Shown: positions 41,237 through 49,437 of the stretch, one piece after another
How the letters are laid out: every line of letters starts with the position of its first letter
Position numbering within the stretch: position 1 is the first letter of the stretch
Origin: Actinomycetota bacterium
GTDB taxonomy: Bacteria; Actinomycetota; UBA4738; HRBIN12
Assembly (NCBI GenBank): GCA_035640355.1
Contig: DASQWI010000001.1
Location: 62,001-126,000 of the forward strand
Length of the DNA: 64,000 nucleotides
Direction of reading: 5' to 3'
Program-made: the position numbers and the translations under genes
The notes under the pieces: generated by a model
Databases searched by the model: none
Told to the model about the DNA's origin: nothing
The model's input: only the letters and a program-made list of their open reading frames with translations

Positions 41237-42769
41237 GTGACCGACGAAGGGGCGGGGGGGAGCAGCACCCCGCCCCTCGTCGTTCTCGAAGGCATCACCA
41301 AGCGGTTTCCGGGGGTCGTCGCCAACGACGACGTGACGCTCGACCTGCGCCGCGGCGAGGTCCACGCCCTGATCGGGGAGAACGGCGCCGGCAAGTCCAC
41401 GCTGATGCGCGTGCTCTACGGCATCTATCCCGCGGACTCGGGCCGCATCCTGGTGCGCGGAGAGGTCGTGAAGATCACGTCGCCGCGCGACGCGATCGCC
41501 GTCGGCATCGGGATGGTCCACCAGCACTTCGTGCTGGTGGACCCGTTCACGATCACGGAAAACATCATCCTCGGCGAGGAGGGCGGCACGCGCCTCGACG
41601 TCGACGACGCCAATCGGCGCGTCGCCGACCTCGCCGAGCAATACGGCTTCCGGGTGAACCCGGCCGCCGTCGTCGAGGATCTCTCCGTAGGCGAGGAGCA
41701 GCGTGTCGAGATCCTGAAGGCGCTCTACCGTGGCGTGGAGATCCTCATCCTCGACGAGCCGACGGCCGTCCTCACGCCGCAGGAGACGCGAGACCTCTTC
41801 GGCAATCTGCGCAAGCTGCGCGAGGCCGGCCGAACCATCGTCTTCATCAGTCACAAGCTGGACGAGGTGATGGAGATCGCCGACCGAATCACCGTGCTTC
41901 GTCGCGGACGTGTCGTCGGTGAGACGCGTCCGGCCGACACGACCAAGGCCAAGCTCGCGGAGATGATGGTCGGGCGACCGGTGCTGTTCCGCCTGGAGAA
42001 ACCCGACGTGAAGATCGGAGGCCCGGTTCTTCGGGTCATGGACCTACGCGGCGCGGGCAAGCTCAACGGCATCAGCCTCGAGGTCCGGAGCGGCGAGATC
42101 CTCGGTGTCGCCGGCGTCGAGGGCAACGGTCAGCGCGAGCTGGCCGAGACCCTGATCGGGCTGAGACGGCCGTCCTCCGGGACGATGGAGGTGGATGGGC
42201 GAGACATCGCGGGGCGGCACGTCGCCGAGATCCGACACGTCGGCGTGAGCTACATCCCCGAAGATCGCCACGAGCAGGGGCTCGTGCTCAACATGACGCT
42301 GTGGGAGAACGCTGTGCTGGGCCGGCAGAACGACCCGCAGTTCGAGGCGGGGCCGGGCGTGCTGCTGATCCGCAAGATCAAGGCGCTCGCCGCTCGGCTG
42401 GTCAAGCTGTTCGACGTTCGAGCGCGCAGCATCGACGTGAGAGCGTCGAGCCTGTCCGGTGGCAATCAGCAGAAGCTCGTCCTTGCGCGCGAGCTCGAGG
42501 TCGATCCCAAGTTGCTGATCGCCGCGCAGCCGACGCGAGGGCTCGATGTGGGCGCGATCGAGTTCGTGTGGAAGGAGATCCTCGACCAGAAGGCGGCGGG
42601 ACGCGCGGTCCTGCTGATCTCGGCCGAGCTCGACGAGATCTATGCGCTCGCCGACCGCATCGTCACGATGTACGAGGGACGCATCACGGGCGAGTTCGCG
42701 CCCGACGCGCCTCCCGAGCAGATCGGTGTGGGCATGCTCGGCGGCGAGAAACAACCGGTGGCGTCGTGA
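41237..42769 (+). CDS. Nucleoside ABC transporter ATP-binding protein (two ATPase domains)
   Basis: A 510-residue tandem ATPase. Domain 1 (about 15-245) has Walker A GENGAGKST, VGEEQRVEIL as the signature and Walker B ILILDEPTAVL. Domain 2 (about 265-505) has a degenerate Walker A GVEGNGQREL, signature LSGGNQQKL and LLIAAQPTRGLDVGA at Walker B. One intact and one degenerate site is normal for the sugar/nucleoside importer subgroup. The GTG at 41237 follows the lipoprotein stop by 10 bases. It energises import by the two permeases encoded next. Confidence 0.93.
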   Translation: MTDEGAGGSSTPPLVVLEGITKRFPGVVANDDVTLDLRRGEVHALIGENGAGKSTLMRVLYGIYPADSGRILVRGEVVKITSPRDAIAVGIGMVHQHFVLVDPFTITENIILGEEGGTRLDVDDANRRVADLAEQYGFRVNPAAVVEDLSVGEEQRVEILKALYRGVEILILDEPTAVLTPQETRDLFGNLRKLREAGRTIVFISHKLDEVMEIADRITVLRRGRVVGETRPADTTKAKLAEMMVGRPVLFRLEKPDVKIGGPVLRVMDLRGAGKLNGISLEVRSGEILGVAGVEGNGQRELAETLIGLRRPSSGTMEVDGRDIAGRHVAEIRHVGVSYIPEDRHEQGLVLNMTLWENAVLGRQNDPQFEAGPGVLLIRKIKALAARLVKLFDVRARSIDVRASSLSGGNQQKLVLARELEVDPKLLIAAQPTRGLDVGAIEFVWKEILDQKAAGRAVLLISAELDEIYALADRIVTMYEGRITGEFAPDAPPEQIGVGMLGGEKQPVAS

Positions 42770-44007
42770 CGACCGAGGGACTCGCCGCACCGGTTGCCAT
42801 CGCCCGCTCGCGCCCGGCGCGGCTCGACACGCTGCTCGGTCAGGCGCTCGCGCTCCTCGCCTCCCTCGGGATAGCCGTGCTCGCGGGCTCGGTCCTCATC
42901 GTGGCTTACGGCGAGAGCCCGGTCTCGGTGTACACCGAGATCCTCGAGGAGTCGGTGGGGTCGGTCGACGGGATCGGATACGTCCTGGCGATAGCGACGC
43001 CGCTGATCTTCTCGGCGCTCGCCGTCGCCGTCCCGTTCAAGGCCGGCCTGTTCAACATCGGCGTCGAAGGGCAGTACATCGTGGCGATGGTCGTGACGGC
43101 ATGGGCGGAGGTCGAGTTGGGGTTCCTCCCGGGACCGCTTCTCGTCATCACGGCGCTCCTCGCAGCGATGCTCGGCGGCATGGTCTGGGCGGCGGTGCCC
43201 GGTGTCCTGAAGGTGACGACCGGCGCCCACGAGGTCGTCACGACGATCATGATGAACGGCATCGCCCTCAGCCTGGCCGGATGGGCACTGAACTTCCCGC
43301 TCCACTTCGACGACGCTCCGGAAGGGGCGTTCGTCGACCTTCGGACCAACAACTTCCCGGAGCAGGGCCTCGTCGGCGACCTCGGTCGCATGTTCGGGAT
43401 CACGCCGGGCGCTCACCTGTCGTGGTTGCTGCTGCTGGCGATCGCCGCTGCGTTCGTCGTGTGGTTCCTCGTCCGTCGAACGCGACTGGGGTATGAGGCG
43501 CGGGCGGTCGGATCGTCACCCGGCTCCGCTCGGGCCGGAGGAGCGTCGATCGGCGCGGTTCAGCTGAAGGTGTTCCTCATCTCCGGTGCGTTGGCGGGTC
43601 TCGTCGGGATGCAGCAGATCCTCGCCGACCGCGGTCACCTTCCGCAGAACTTCATCACCGCGTTGGGATTCACCGGGATCGCGGTGGCGTTCCTGGGGCA
43701 GAACAATCCGATCGGGATCGTCTTCGCCGCGATCCTGTGGGGCGTGCTGTCGCGCGGCGAGGTGGCGCTCCAGATCGGGAGCGACGTCCCGCGCGAGTTC
43801 ATCATCATCCTGCAGGGCATCCTGATCCTCTCGGTGGTCATCACGTACCAGATCGCGAGGCGCAGGTTGGCCGCCCGGCAACTGCAGCGAGCCGGTGCTG
43901 CGGGCGAGCTCGAGGACTCCGCTGCGCCGCCCGACCGCGAGCCCGCCCGTGAACCCGTGGAACGCGGGTCGGAGGCGTTCGCGCCGGCCGACGAGACGGA
44001 GCGCTGA
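42766..44007 (+). CDS. Nucleoside ABC transporter permease 1
   Basis: The 413-residue membrane protein belongs to the branched-chain/BMP-type permease family. It has about 9-10 hydrophobic segments, the motif FKAGLFNIGVEGQYIVAM and TTGAHEVVTTIMMNGIA, then GLVGMQQI and ITALGFTGIAVAFLGQNNPIGIVFAA. The C-terminal 50 residues are hydrophilic and charged, longer than usual. It forms the membrane channel with permease 2. The GTG start overlaps the ATPase stop (GTGA). Confidence 0.92.
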   Translation: MTTEGLAAPVAIARSRPARLDTLLGQALALLASLGIAVLAGSVLIVAYGESPVSVYTEILEESVGSVDGIGYVLAIATPLIFSALAVAVPFKAGLFNIGVEGQYIVAMVVTAWAEVELGFLPGPLLVITALLAAMLGGMVWAAVPGVLKVTTGAHEVVTTIMMNGIALSLAGWALNFPLHFDDAPEGAFVDLRTNNFPEQGLVGDLGRMFGITPGAHLSWLLLLAIAAAFVVWFLVRRTRLGYEARAVGSSPGSARAGGASIGAVQLKVFLISGALAGLVGMQQILADRGHLPQNFITALGFTGIAVAFLGQNNPIGIVFAAILWGVLSRGEVALQIGSDVPREFIIILQGILILSVVITYQIARRRLAARQLQRAGAAGELEDSAAPPDREPAREPVERGSEAFAPADETER

Positions 44008-44984
44008 TGCCGTTCACGGACATCGCCGTGGCGCTGCAGATCTCGTTCACGTACTTCACCGCCATCTACCTGACTGGCCTGGGCGGTCTGTTCAGCGAGC
44101 GATCGGGCATCGTCAACATCGGCCTCGAGGGGCTGATGATCGTGGGGACGGTGAGCGGCGCGTGGGGCGCGCGCTACTTCACCGACACGCTCGAGCTCGG
44201 AACGCCGTGGGGACCGATCATCGGCCTCCTGGCGGGCGCGGCGTTCGGCGCCGCGTTCGCGAGCGCCCACGCCGTCGCCACCATCACCTTCCGCGTCGAC
44301 CACATCGTGTCGGGTGTCGTGCTCAACCTGGTAGCGGTGGGCCTTGCGCGGTTCCTGTCGCAGGCGTTCTTCGGGCAGTCCACGCAGTCCGATCCCGGTG
44401 GCCCTCACCTCGAGCCGCTCGCAATTCCCGGTCTCTCGTCGCTTCCGGGCGGGCTCGACCGCGCCTTCGAGAACCTGTCGCCGGTCGTGATCCTCGCGGC
44501 TCTCATGGTCTTCCCGGTCTGGTACGCGCTGAACCGCCTCCGGTGGGGGTTGCGCCTGCGCGCGTGCGGGGAGAACCCCGAGGCTGCCCGGTCCCTCGGC
44601 GTCAGCGTCCCACGCTACCGCTACCAGGGGGTCCTGCTCTCAGGCGCCTTTGCTGGCATGTCGGGCGCGTTCCTGGCCGCGGAGGTGATCGGAAACTGGC
44701 GCGAAGGGCAGACGCTCGGACTCGGGTTCATCTCCCTCGCCGCACTGATCCTGTCCAACTGGAACCCGATCCGGCTGATGTTCTTCGCGTGGCTGTTTGG
44801 GTTCGCCGTGGCTATCCCGCTGCGGCCCGGGCTGACGGACTTCTGGGCCATCCGGGACGTGCCGCCGCAGTTCATCAGGATGCTCCCGTACATCGTCACG
44901 ATCGTGGCGATCGCCGGATTCGTCGGACGCGTGCGCCCGCCCGCCGCCGCGGGTCGAGCATACGAGGGCGCCGCAGGAACCTAG
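44007..44984 (+). CDS. Nucleoside ABC transporter permease 2
   Basis: A 325-residue permease of the same family, shorter than permease 1. It shows YLTGLGGLFSERSGIVNIGLEGLMI, VDHIVSGVVLNLVAVG, LRACGENPEAARSLGVSV (cytoplasmic coupling loop that contacts the ATPase) and GFISLAALILSNWNPI. The ATG shares its A with the TGA of permease 1. It ends 8 bases before the stop of convergent upp, a uracil-salvage gene that fits nucleoside uptake. Confidence 0.92.
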   Translation: MPFTDIAVALQISFTYFTAIYLTGLGGLFSERSGIVNIGLEGLMIVGTVSGAWGARYFTDTLELGTPWGPIIGLLAGAAFGAAFASAHAVATITFRVDHIVSGVVLNLVAVGLARFLSQAFFGQSTQSDPGGPHLEPLAIPGLSSLPGGLDRAFENLSPVVILAALMVFPVWYALNRLRWGLRLRACGENPEAARSLGVSVPRYRYQGVLLSGAFAGMSGAFLAAEVIGNWREGQTLGLGFISLAALILSNWNPIRLMFFAWLFGFAVAIPLRPGLTDFWAIRDVPPQFIRMLPYIVTIVAIAGFVGRVRPPAAAGRAYEGAAGT

Positions 44985-44992
44985 ACGCGCAT

Positions 44993-45616
44993 TTACGTTC
45001 CGAACAACCGGTCCCCGAAGTCGCCGAGTCCCGGAAGGATGTACCCGTGGTCGTTGAGCTGCCGGTCGACGGCCGCTGTGAAGATGGCAACGTCGGGATG
45101 GTCCGCCTCCATCTTCGCGATGCCTTCCGGCGCGGAGACGACGCACACGAACCGGATCGACCTTGGACGTCCGTCGCGAACGGCGCTGGTCGCAGCGGAC
45201 CCCGAACCGCCCGTGGCGAGCATGGGATCGAGGACGAGCACGTGTCGCCCATCGACCGGGGGCAGCTTCCGGTAATACGACTGCGGCTGCAGCGACGCCT
45301 CGTCGCGCTCGAGCCCGATGTAGCCGACGGCGACCTCGGGGAACAGCTCAGTGACGGCCTCGAGCATGCCAAGTCCCGCTCGAAGGATCGGCACGGCGAC
45401 GAGGTCGCCGAGCACCTTCCCCGCGGCAGGCTCGAGCGGCGTACGAACGTCGACGTCGCTTGTCGGGAGATCGCGGATCGCCTCGACCGTGAGCACGAGC
45501 GCAAGGCGCTTGGCGAGCGTTCGGAACAACGGCGGGGGAGTCCGCTCGTCCCGGAGCTGGGCGAGCAGGTGAGCCGCGAGCGCGTGGTCGACGACCGTGA
45601 CCGACACGCGCGGCAT
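44993..45616 (-). CDS. upp: Uracil phosphoribosyltransferase
   Basis: The 207-residue protein has the PRPP-binding motif VLVLDPMLATGGS (about 126-138), AGLGMLEAV and the C-terminal uracil-binding GYILPGLGDFGDRLFGT. It makes UMP from uracil and PRPP. Length is normal (208 in E. coli). The ATG at 45616 is fixed by the family N-terminus (VSVTVVDHALAAHLLAQLRD). It converges with the nucleoside transporter operon, which suggests a shared salvage role. Confidence 0.96.
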   Translation of the reverse strand: MPRVSVTVVDHALAAHLLAQLRDERTPPPLFRTLAKRLALVLTVEAIRDLPTSDVDVRTPLEPAAGKVLGDLVAVPILRAGLGMLEAVTELFPEVAVGYIGLERDEASLQPQSYYRKLPPVDGRHVLVLDPMLATGGSGSAATSAVRDGRPRSIRFVCVVSAPEGIAKMEADHPDVAIFTAAVDRQLNDHGYILPGLGDFGDRLFGT

Positions 45617-45651
45617 CCTAGTCGGCTGGGAGTCTGAGCTCTCCCGGACGG

Positions 45652-45681
45652 TTGCCACACAGTGTCGGTGCTGGCACGATA
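45652..45681 (+). promoter_or_regulatory. Possible promoter of the aro leader transcript
   Basis: TTGCCA (45652-45657) and CACGAT (45675-45680), 17 bases apart, give a moderate sigma-70 match. The predicted start near 45687-45689 coincides with the ATG of the leader peptide, so the leader may be translated from a leaderless mRNA. No ribosome-binding site precedes that ATG. Confidence 0.4.
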
Positions 45682-45688
45682 CGAGCCC

Positions 45689-45742
45689 ATGAAGGCGTTC
45701 GGCGGCGTTCGGTTCTTCTACGGCGGTTGGAGCCCGGCGTAG
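45689..45742 (+). CDS. Aromatic-rich leader peptide (17 residues) of the DAHP synthase gene
   Basis: The peptide is MKAFGGVRFFYGGWSPA. Three Phe, one Tyr and one Trp in 17 residues include a Phe-Phe-Tyr run; the encoded enzyme downstream makes the common precursor of exactly these three amino acids. A hairpin terminator follows 30 bases later. GCCCGG at 45732-45737, within the last codons, is complementary to CCGGGC at 45774-45779 in the 5' arm of the terminator, so ribosome position could decide between antiterminator and terminator. This is the logic of classical ribosome-mediated attenuation. The role is inferred from layout. Confidence 0.72.
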   Translation: MKAFGGVRFFYGGWSPA

Positions 45743-45771
45743 TCGCCTGAGCCGAACGGAGCAGACGACCA

Positions 45772-45800
45772 CCCCGGGCCCACAGCCCGGGGTTCTTCGT
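45772..45800 (+). terminator. Attenuator-like hairpin before aroG
   Basis: CCCCGGGC (45772-45779) and GCCCGGGG (45785-45792) form a perfect 8-bp GC stem with a 5-base loop, followed by TTCTTCGT. The tail is only partly T-rich, as is common in GC-rich genomes. It lies between the leader peptide and the aroG start. Confidence 0.65.
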
Positions 45801-45819
45801 CTCCCGAGTAGGCGGGGGA

Positions 45820-45863
45820 CGGGGGTAGCGCAGTGAGCGAAGCGAACGCTGTGCGGACCCCCG
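45820..45863 (+). repeat. Dispersed palindromic repeat, copy 1
   Basis: CGGGGGT (45820-45826) and ACCCCCG (45857-45863) pair, and an inner AGCGCAG/CTGTGCG stem extends the hairpin around a loop containing AGCGAAGCGA. The reverse complement matches copies 2 and 3 in 56010-56052 and 56838-56890. It sits 20 bases upstream of the aroG start codon. Confidence 0.55.
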
Positions 45864-45882
45864 GAAAGGATGAGGCGGACGG

Positions 45883-46905
45883 ATGGTCGTAGTCATGAGG
45901 CGCGAGGCCAGCGAGGCAGACATCGAGGCCGTCGCGGAACGCGTTCGCGCGGCCGGCGGTGAGGCGTTCGTCTCGCGCGGAACCGTCCACACGATCATCG
46001 GGCTCGTCGGCGACACCGATCGCTTCGCGGCGATCGAGTGGAAGCAGATGCCTGGTGTCGATCACGTCATCCAGATCGGCAAGCCGTACAAGATGGTCGC
46101 CGCGACGTTGCACCCAGAACCGAGCACGGTCAACGTCGGCGCCACCTCGGTCGGCCGCGGGACGTTCACGCTCATCGCCGGTCCATGCGCCGTCGAGAGC
46201 GACGAGCAGGCGCTGATCGCAACGAAAGCCGCGCGCGCGGCCGGTGCAACGATCCTTCGCGGCGACGTCTACAAGCCCAGGACGTCGCCGTATTCCTTCC
46301 AGGGTCTCGGCGAACGCGGGCTGGAGATCCTCGAAGAGTGCCGGCGCCAGACGGGCCTGCCGATCGTCGTCGAGGTCGTCGACGTGTCACACGTTGAGCG
46401 CATCGCGCAGGTCGCCGACTGCATCCGGGTCGGCACGCGGAACGCGCAGAACTTCGAGCTGCTCAAAGAGGTCGGTCTCACCAATCGTCCCGTGATGCTG
46501 AAGCGCGGGCTGGCGATGACGGTCGACGAGTGGCTGCAGGCCGCCGAGTACGTCGCACAACGGGGCAACTCGCAGATCATCCTGTGCGAGCGGGGGATCA
46601 GGACGTTCGAGCCGTCCACGCGCAATACGCTGGACCTCGCCGGGATGGCGGTCGCGCAGGCCGAGTCGCACCTGCCGGTGATCGTCGATCCGTCGCACGC
46701 GGTGGGCAAGCGCGCGCTGGTCGCTCCAATGGCTCGGGCAGCAATCGCCGCCGGCGCCGACGCGGTGATGATCGACGTTCACCCCGATCCGGAGAGCGCG
46801 CTGTGCGACGGGCCTCAGGCGCTCACGCCCGACGAGATCATCGACCTCGGCAGGGAGCTCGAGGACCTCGCCCGGACGCTCGGACGCCCGGTCAACCAGC
46901 CGTAA
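45883..46905 (+). CDS. aroG: 3-deoxy-D-arabino-heptulosonate 7-phosphate synthase, type I-beta with ferredoxin-like domain
   Basis: The 340-residue protein has an N-terminal ferredoxin-like regulatory domain (residues 1-65), as in Thermotoga DAHP synthase, where it gives feedback inhibition by Tyr and Phe. The TIM-barrel core follows, with AGPCAVES, RGDVYKPRTSPYSFQGLGE, VGTRNAQNF, CERGIRTFE and DPSHAVGKR binding metal, PEP and erythrose 4-phosphate. It catalyses the first step of aromatic amino-acid synthesis. AGGATGAGG upstream is the ribosome-binding site. The leader peptide and terminator upstream suggest transcriptional attenuation on top of enzyme feedback. Confidence 0.95.
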   Translation: MVVVMRREASEADIEAVAERVRAAGGEAFVSRGTVHTIIGLVGDTDRFAAIEWKQMPGVDHVIQIGKPYKMVAATLHPEPSTVNVGATSVGRGTFTLIAGPCAVESDEQALIATKAARAAGATILRGDVYKPRTSPYSFQGLGERGLEILEECRRQTGLPIVVEVVDVSHVERIAQVADCIRVGTRNAQNFELLKEVGLTNRPVMLKRGLAMTVDEWLQAAEYVAQRGNSQIILCERGIRTFEPSTRNTLDLAGMAVAQAESHLPVIVDPSHAVGKRALVAPMARAAIAAGADAVMIDVHPDPESALCDGPQALTPDEIIDLGRELEDLARTLGRPVNQP

Positions 46906-46926
46906 GGTTTCGATCCGCCAGATCGC

Positions 46927-47700
46927 TCAGGCGACGAGCGGGGTCAGCTCCGCGATGTCGCACGTGCCTCGCCAGCGGTTCAGCGAGTCGGCGGGCGGAC
47001 CCACCCGACTGCGTCGCCGGTCGACGAGGACCTTGGCGATCTCTTCCCACTCTGGGCCCTCGAGGAGCCGCACCGCCGCCGGGAACTCCTCGAGCGCGGT
47101 TTCGCGGCCCTTTCGCCTGGTCGTGATGATCAGCTCGTGTGCTCCGGGAAGTCCTGGAATCGATTGCTCCTCCGGTCCCGGTTCGCGCTTGGAGAGCACG
47201 TACACCTTCCCGTTGCGGTACGCGAACCACGCCGGCACCGACCTGCGGGTGCCGTTCACCTCGACCCCGACCCAGATCACGTCGGACTTGCGAAACCCGT
47301 CCTCGACCTCGCGCGGAAGCTTCGTCGCCGCCGTCTGCACATAGATCGGGAGCTCGACCTCGCCGACGATCTCGCCCTCGAGGACGAACGACGCGAGGTA
47401 GGCGCCCGTCTCATCGAAGTGAGCATCCGCAACGCGATCGGTCTCGATGGTGAGGTCCATGCTCCCGAGCATCCGGCGCACGTGTGGGCCCCATCGATAG
47501 ACAAGGCGCCCGGAGGGTCCGTAGAACTGGACCTCCTCGAAGACGACGCCGGTCGGCACCTTCCACGCGCGGTACATCGTGAAGGGGAGTGCCCGACCCG
47601 GCGAGCCGACGAGATACAAGCCGGGTGCGGCGCGCTCACCATCGACCGCCCACACGCGGTCGTCCACGACGTTCGCGAAGACGAGCTCGCCGACCGGCAT
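46927..47700 (-). CDS. Conserved hypothetical protein, possible split-barrel fold
   Basis: A 257-residue soluble protein that I cannot assign firmly. The N-terminal half is beta-rich with RWGPHVRRMLGSMDLTIE and VADAHFDETG. The C-terminal half (about 145-250) has VPAWFAYRNGKVYVLSKREPG, HELIITTRRKGRETALEEF and a tail WRGTCDIAELTPLV. VPAWFAYRNGKVYVLS resembles the strand pattern of pyridoxamine-phosphate-oxidase-like split barrels that bind flavin or F420, but no binding motif is certain. It is next to the zincin_2 gene on the same strand, 38 bases apart. Confidence 0.7.
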   Translation of the reverse strand: MPVGELVFANVVDDRVWAVDGERAAPGLYLVGSPGRALPFTMYRAWKVPTGVVFEEVQFYGPSGRLVYRWGPHVRRMLGSMDLTIETDRVADAHFDETGAYLASFVLEGEIVGEVELPIYVQTAATKLPREVEDGFRKSDVIWVGVEVNGTRRSVPAWFAYRNGKVYVLSKREPGPEEQSIPGLPGAHELIITTRRKGRETALEEFPAAVRLLEGPEWEEIAKVLVDRRRSRVGPPADSLNRWRGTCDIAELTPLVA

Positions 47701-47738
47701 TGGTGGGCAAGGATAGCGAAGCGCGAGCCCCTAGTTCG

Positions 47739-48926
47739 TCAGGCGCTCCGCGCCAACCACAGACGCGGCTCCTCGAGCTCGGGCAGCGATGGGAGCGCCT
47801 CGGCGCCGGACCACATGCGCGAGAGCGTCGCTTCGTCGGTGAGTTCGACGACTGCGTCGCAGAACGCGCGCCCCAGCCGGTACTGCTCCCGCTTCACCTC
47901 GATTCCGACGAGCCGCTCGAGAACCGGATCCGTCCGCTCGCTCTCCCGGTAGCGCCGCATCGCCTCGTCGATCTTGCCGTACGACCGGAGCATCGACGCG
48001 CCGAGAGAATGCATGACGTGATCGCCGTACCCCTCCGCGGCGCTCATGAACGCTTGGATGCGACCGAGCTTCAGCCGCTGCTCGTCGTCGAGCACTGCGC
48101 CGAAGATGCCCTCGTCGCCGGAGAACATGTCCTGCATCGCCTCGGGGTTCGACGGGTCGAGCGCTTGGAGCCGGCTCTGCAATCCCTCGACGTCGAGACG
48201 GAGTGTCGACGTGTAGTCGTCGAGGAGTTCGCGTAAGCGGGGGAGCGTCCACGACCTGGCGAACTCGAACCGGTGCGTCACCTCGTGGATCGCGACCCAC
48301 GTGCGGAACTCCGTCGAGTCGAGGCTCCAGTCCTTCTCGAAGGCGGCGATGTTCGGAATGACGAAGAGCAATATCCCCGAGCTACGGGCACGCGGGAGCG
48401 CGATGTCGTACTGGCCCAGGACGTGTTGTCCAAGCGTTCCGAGCACCGTGCCGACCTGCGCGCCGAGCAGGAGCGGCGAGAGCTGTCCGACCAGTTGCGT
48501 CATGCCCCGCGCTTCCTCCGCCTCGGGCAGCGCCTCGCGCTGCGCGCGCACCACGGCGTCGCCGATCTTCGCCGCCGCCGGCTCGAGGAGAGCCCGGAGT
48601 CCCTCGATGTTCGCCTCGACCCATCGCGAGCGCCGGACCGTCTCGACGCGCGCCACGTCGCTCGGCGGTTCGAGCCCGGTGAACTCGGCGACCCGGAGTT
48701 CCGCGAGGCGCACAGCCTCCTCGAACGCGCGTTGGTCCTCCAGCGTTGGTGCAGGGTCCTCGGCCGACCACGACGCGGAAGCGATGCCGACCTGACGTGC
48801 GAGCTCCCAATTGACGGGTCCGCTGGATGACGAGAGCACGCGCTGGATCTCGCGGAACAGCGGCACGTCGTTCCAGATGTCGCCCGTTGGAACGCCGAGC
48901 GGATTGTCCTCGGGTCGCTGGCTCAC
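47739..48926 (-). CDS. Zincin_2/DUF2342-family zinc metalloprotease-like protein
   Basis: The 395-residue protein has the zinc motif HEVTHRFEF (about 217-225) in the middle, preceded by SSGILLFVIPNIAAFEKDW. This pattern matches the actinomycete family once called coenzyme F420 biosynthesis-associated protein (zincin_2). The motif suggests a metallopeptidase, but substrate and activity are not known. Length is typical of the family. It is oriented away from moaE, with which it shares a 60-base divergent gap. Confidence 0.88.
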   Translation of the reverse strand: MSQRPEDNPLGVPTGDIWNDVPLFREIQRVLSSSSGPVNWELARQVGIASASWSAEDPAPTLEDQRAFEEAVRLAELRVAEFTGLEPPSDVARVETVRRSRWVEANIEGLRALLEPAAAKIGDAVVRAQREALPEAEEARGMTQLVGQLSPLLLGAQVGTVLGTLGQHVLGQYDIALPRARSSGILLFVIPNIAAFEKDWSLDSTEFRTWVAIHEVTHRFEFARSWTLPRLRELLDDYTSTLRLDVEGLQSRLQALDPSNPEAMQDMFSGDEGIFGAVLDDEQRLKLGRIQAFMSAAEGYGDHVMHSLGASMLRSYGKIDEAMRRYRESERTDPVLERLVGIEVKREQYRLGRAFCDAVVELTDEATLSRMWSGAEALPSLPELEEPRLWLARSA

Positions 48927-48986
48927 ACGGCCATCCTACGGCCGCGACCCGGTTACGCCTGCGCGACGAGATACGCGGTCGTTACC

Positions 48987-49421
48987 ATGGACCGCGTGCG
49001 CGATGACCTGCTCGTCGACGTCTCGCCCAATGCGATTGCTCCCGAACGCGCGATCGGCTTCGTCGCCGATCCCGGTGCCGGGGGGATCTGCTCCTTCCTC
49101 GGTACCGTGCGTGATCACTCCGACGCGGGCGATGTCACCGGGCTGACGTACGAGGCCTGGCAGGACCTCGCGGTCAAGAGGCTCGAGGGGCTCGGTCAGG
49201 AGCTGTTCGACACGTGGCCCGTACGCCGCGTCGCGCTGTTGCATCGGTTCGGCGATCTGGGGATCGGCGACGTGTCCGTCGCGATCGCCGTCTCCGCCCC
49301 CCACCGAGCGGCCGCGTTCGAGGCCTGCCGGCATGCGATCGAGAAGCTTAAGCAGGACGTTCCGATCTGGAAGAAGGAGCATCTGGTCTCCGGCGAATCG
49401 AGTTGGGTGATGGGCTCGTGA
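48987..49421 (+). CDS. moaE: Molybdopterin synthase catalytic subunit
   Basis: A 144-residue MoaE with ICSFLGTVRDHSDAG, LTYEAWQDLA, LLHRFGDLGIGD and the active-site VPIWKKEHLVSG carrying the catalytic lysines. It transfers sulfur from MoaD to precursor Z to form molybdopterin. No moaD or other molybdenum cofactor gene lies next to it. An alternative GTG at 48996 has TACCAT (48983-48988) ending 8 bases before it, as in other likely leaderless genes of this window, and may be the true start. It is 16 bases upstream of the mreB-like gene. Confidence 0.92.
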   Translation: MDRVRDDLLVDVSPNAIAPERAIGFVADPGAGGICSFLGTVRDHSDAGDVTGLTYEAWQDLAVKRLEGLGQELFDTWPVRRVALLHRFGDLGIGDVSVAIAVSAPHRAAAFEACRHAIEKLKQDVPIWKKEHLVSGESSWVMGS

Positions 49422-49437
49422 CCGGAGACGGCAGCTG

